NCBI GenBank assembly: GCA_964019695.1
Contig: OZ026515.1
Location: 141,357,549 to 141,421,548, forward strand
Reading direction: 5' to 3'
Length of the DNA: 64,000 nt
Source: Loripinus fragilis
Taxonomy: Eukaryota; Mollusca; Bivalvia; Lucinida; Lucinidae
Under the pieces are notes generated by a model. The model was not told the origin of the DNA and made no database searches. It saw only the letters and a program-made list of their open reading frames with translations. This document shows positions 63,827-64,000 of the stretch, one piece after another; the first letter of the stretch is position 1, and each line of letters opens with the position of its first letter. The position numbers and the translations under genes are program-made.

Positions 63827-64000
63827 AACCCTTTAAGTGCCAAACAGGCTTGTAAGAGATGACAAAGTTTGTGAATTCTTCAATGATTTAAGGGGAAAAC
63901 TTCATTTGAATCATTGATAAATTCCCATAAAATGACAAGCCTTATTATGTTATTAAAAGTAGAAACAAAATTTAAAAATGTTGTCTGCTTCAAATTTCAT
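63827..64000. mobile_element. MITE of the TTAACCCTTTAAGTGCCA type, cut by the window end
   Basis: Begins TTAACCCTTTAAGTGCCAAA. The internal TTCTTCAATGATT and AATCATTGATAAATT form a hairpin, and AGGCTTGT pairs with ACAAGCCT. Right end outside the window. Confidence 0.7.

Overview
This is a piece of an animal nuclear genome, most likely from a bivalve mollusc. Three things support that: small exons with GT-AG introns, no prokaryotic gene packing, and very dense short mobile elements and satellites, including tandem arrays closed by short hairpins that resemble the 'pearl' (non-autonomous Helitron-like) elements described from bivalves. The species cannot be named from the sequence.

One protein-coding gene can be supported. 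It lies on the minus strand and is the 3' part of NOP14, the nucleolar protein of the small-subunit processome. I assembled 16 exons from 63220 down to a TGA stop at 14894. They join in one reading frame (1,920 nt, 639 residues), and every junction has GT and AG in the right phase. The N-terminal exons, roughly 200 or more residues judging from other NOP14 proteins, lie beyond base 64000. The gene covers more than 48 kb here because its introns are full of repeats.

Layout. 1-14.9 kb, downstream of the gene: satellites (245-755, 2216-3470, 7100-7640, 10540-10970, 13255-13720), a SINE cluster (821-1235), a degenerate element with terminal repeats and X-box-like motifs (7702-9512) and several palindromic MITEs. 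14.9-38.3 kb: exons for the C-terminal two thirds, interrupted by a 5 kb pearl-like array (21.0-26.1 kb). Fragments of three consecutive NOP14 exons are duplicated here together with their splice sites, one of them eight times in tandem (35.77-36.98 kb). 38.3-44.4 kb: a LINE relic, several MITEs and a 0.9 kb mariner-like element with five X-box-like palindromes. 45.45-53.35 kb: a 7.9 kb structure with inverted ends made of a ~45 bp minisatellite around a ~225 bp repeat core, resembling a foldback transposon. 54-63.2 kb: the acidic and N-terminal-side exons, with further arrays and MITEs.

The most unusual observations are the eight-fold tandem of a NOP14 exon segment whose unit could be spliced in frame, the foldback-like element, and X-box-like palindromes carried by two transposon-like elements. 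No bacterial, viral, CRISPR or rRNA feature was found. Apart from NOP14 and a broken LINE fragment, the open frames seen are by-products of repeats.
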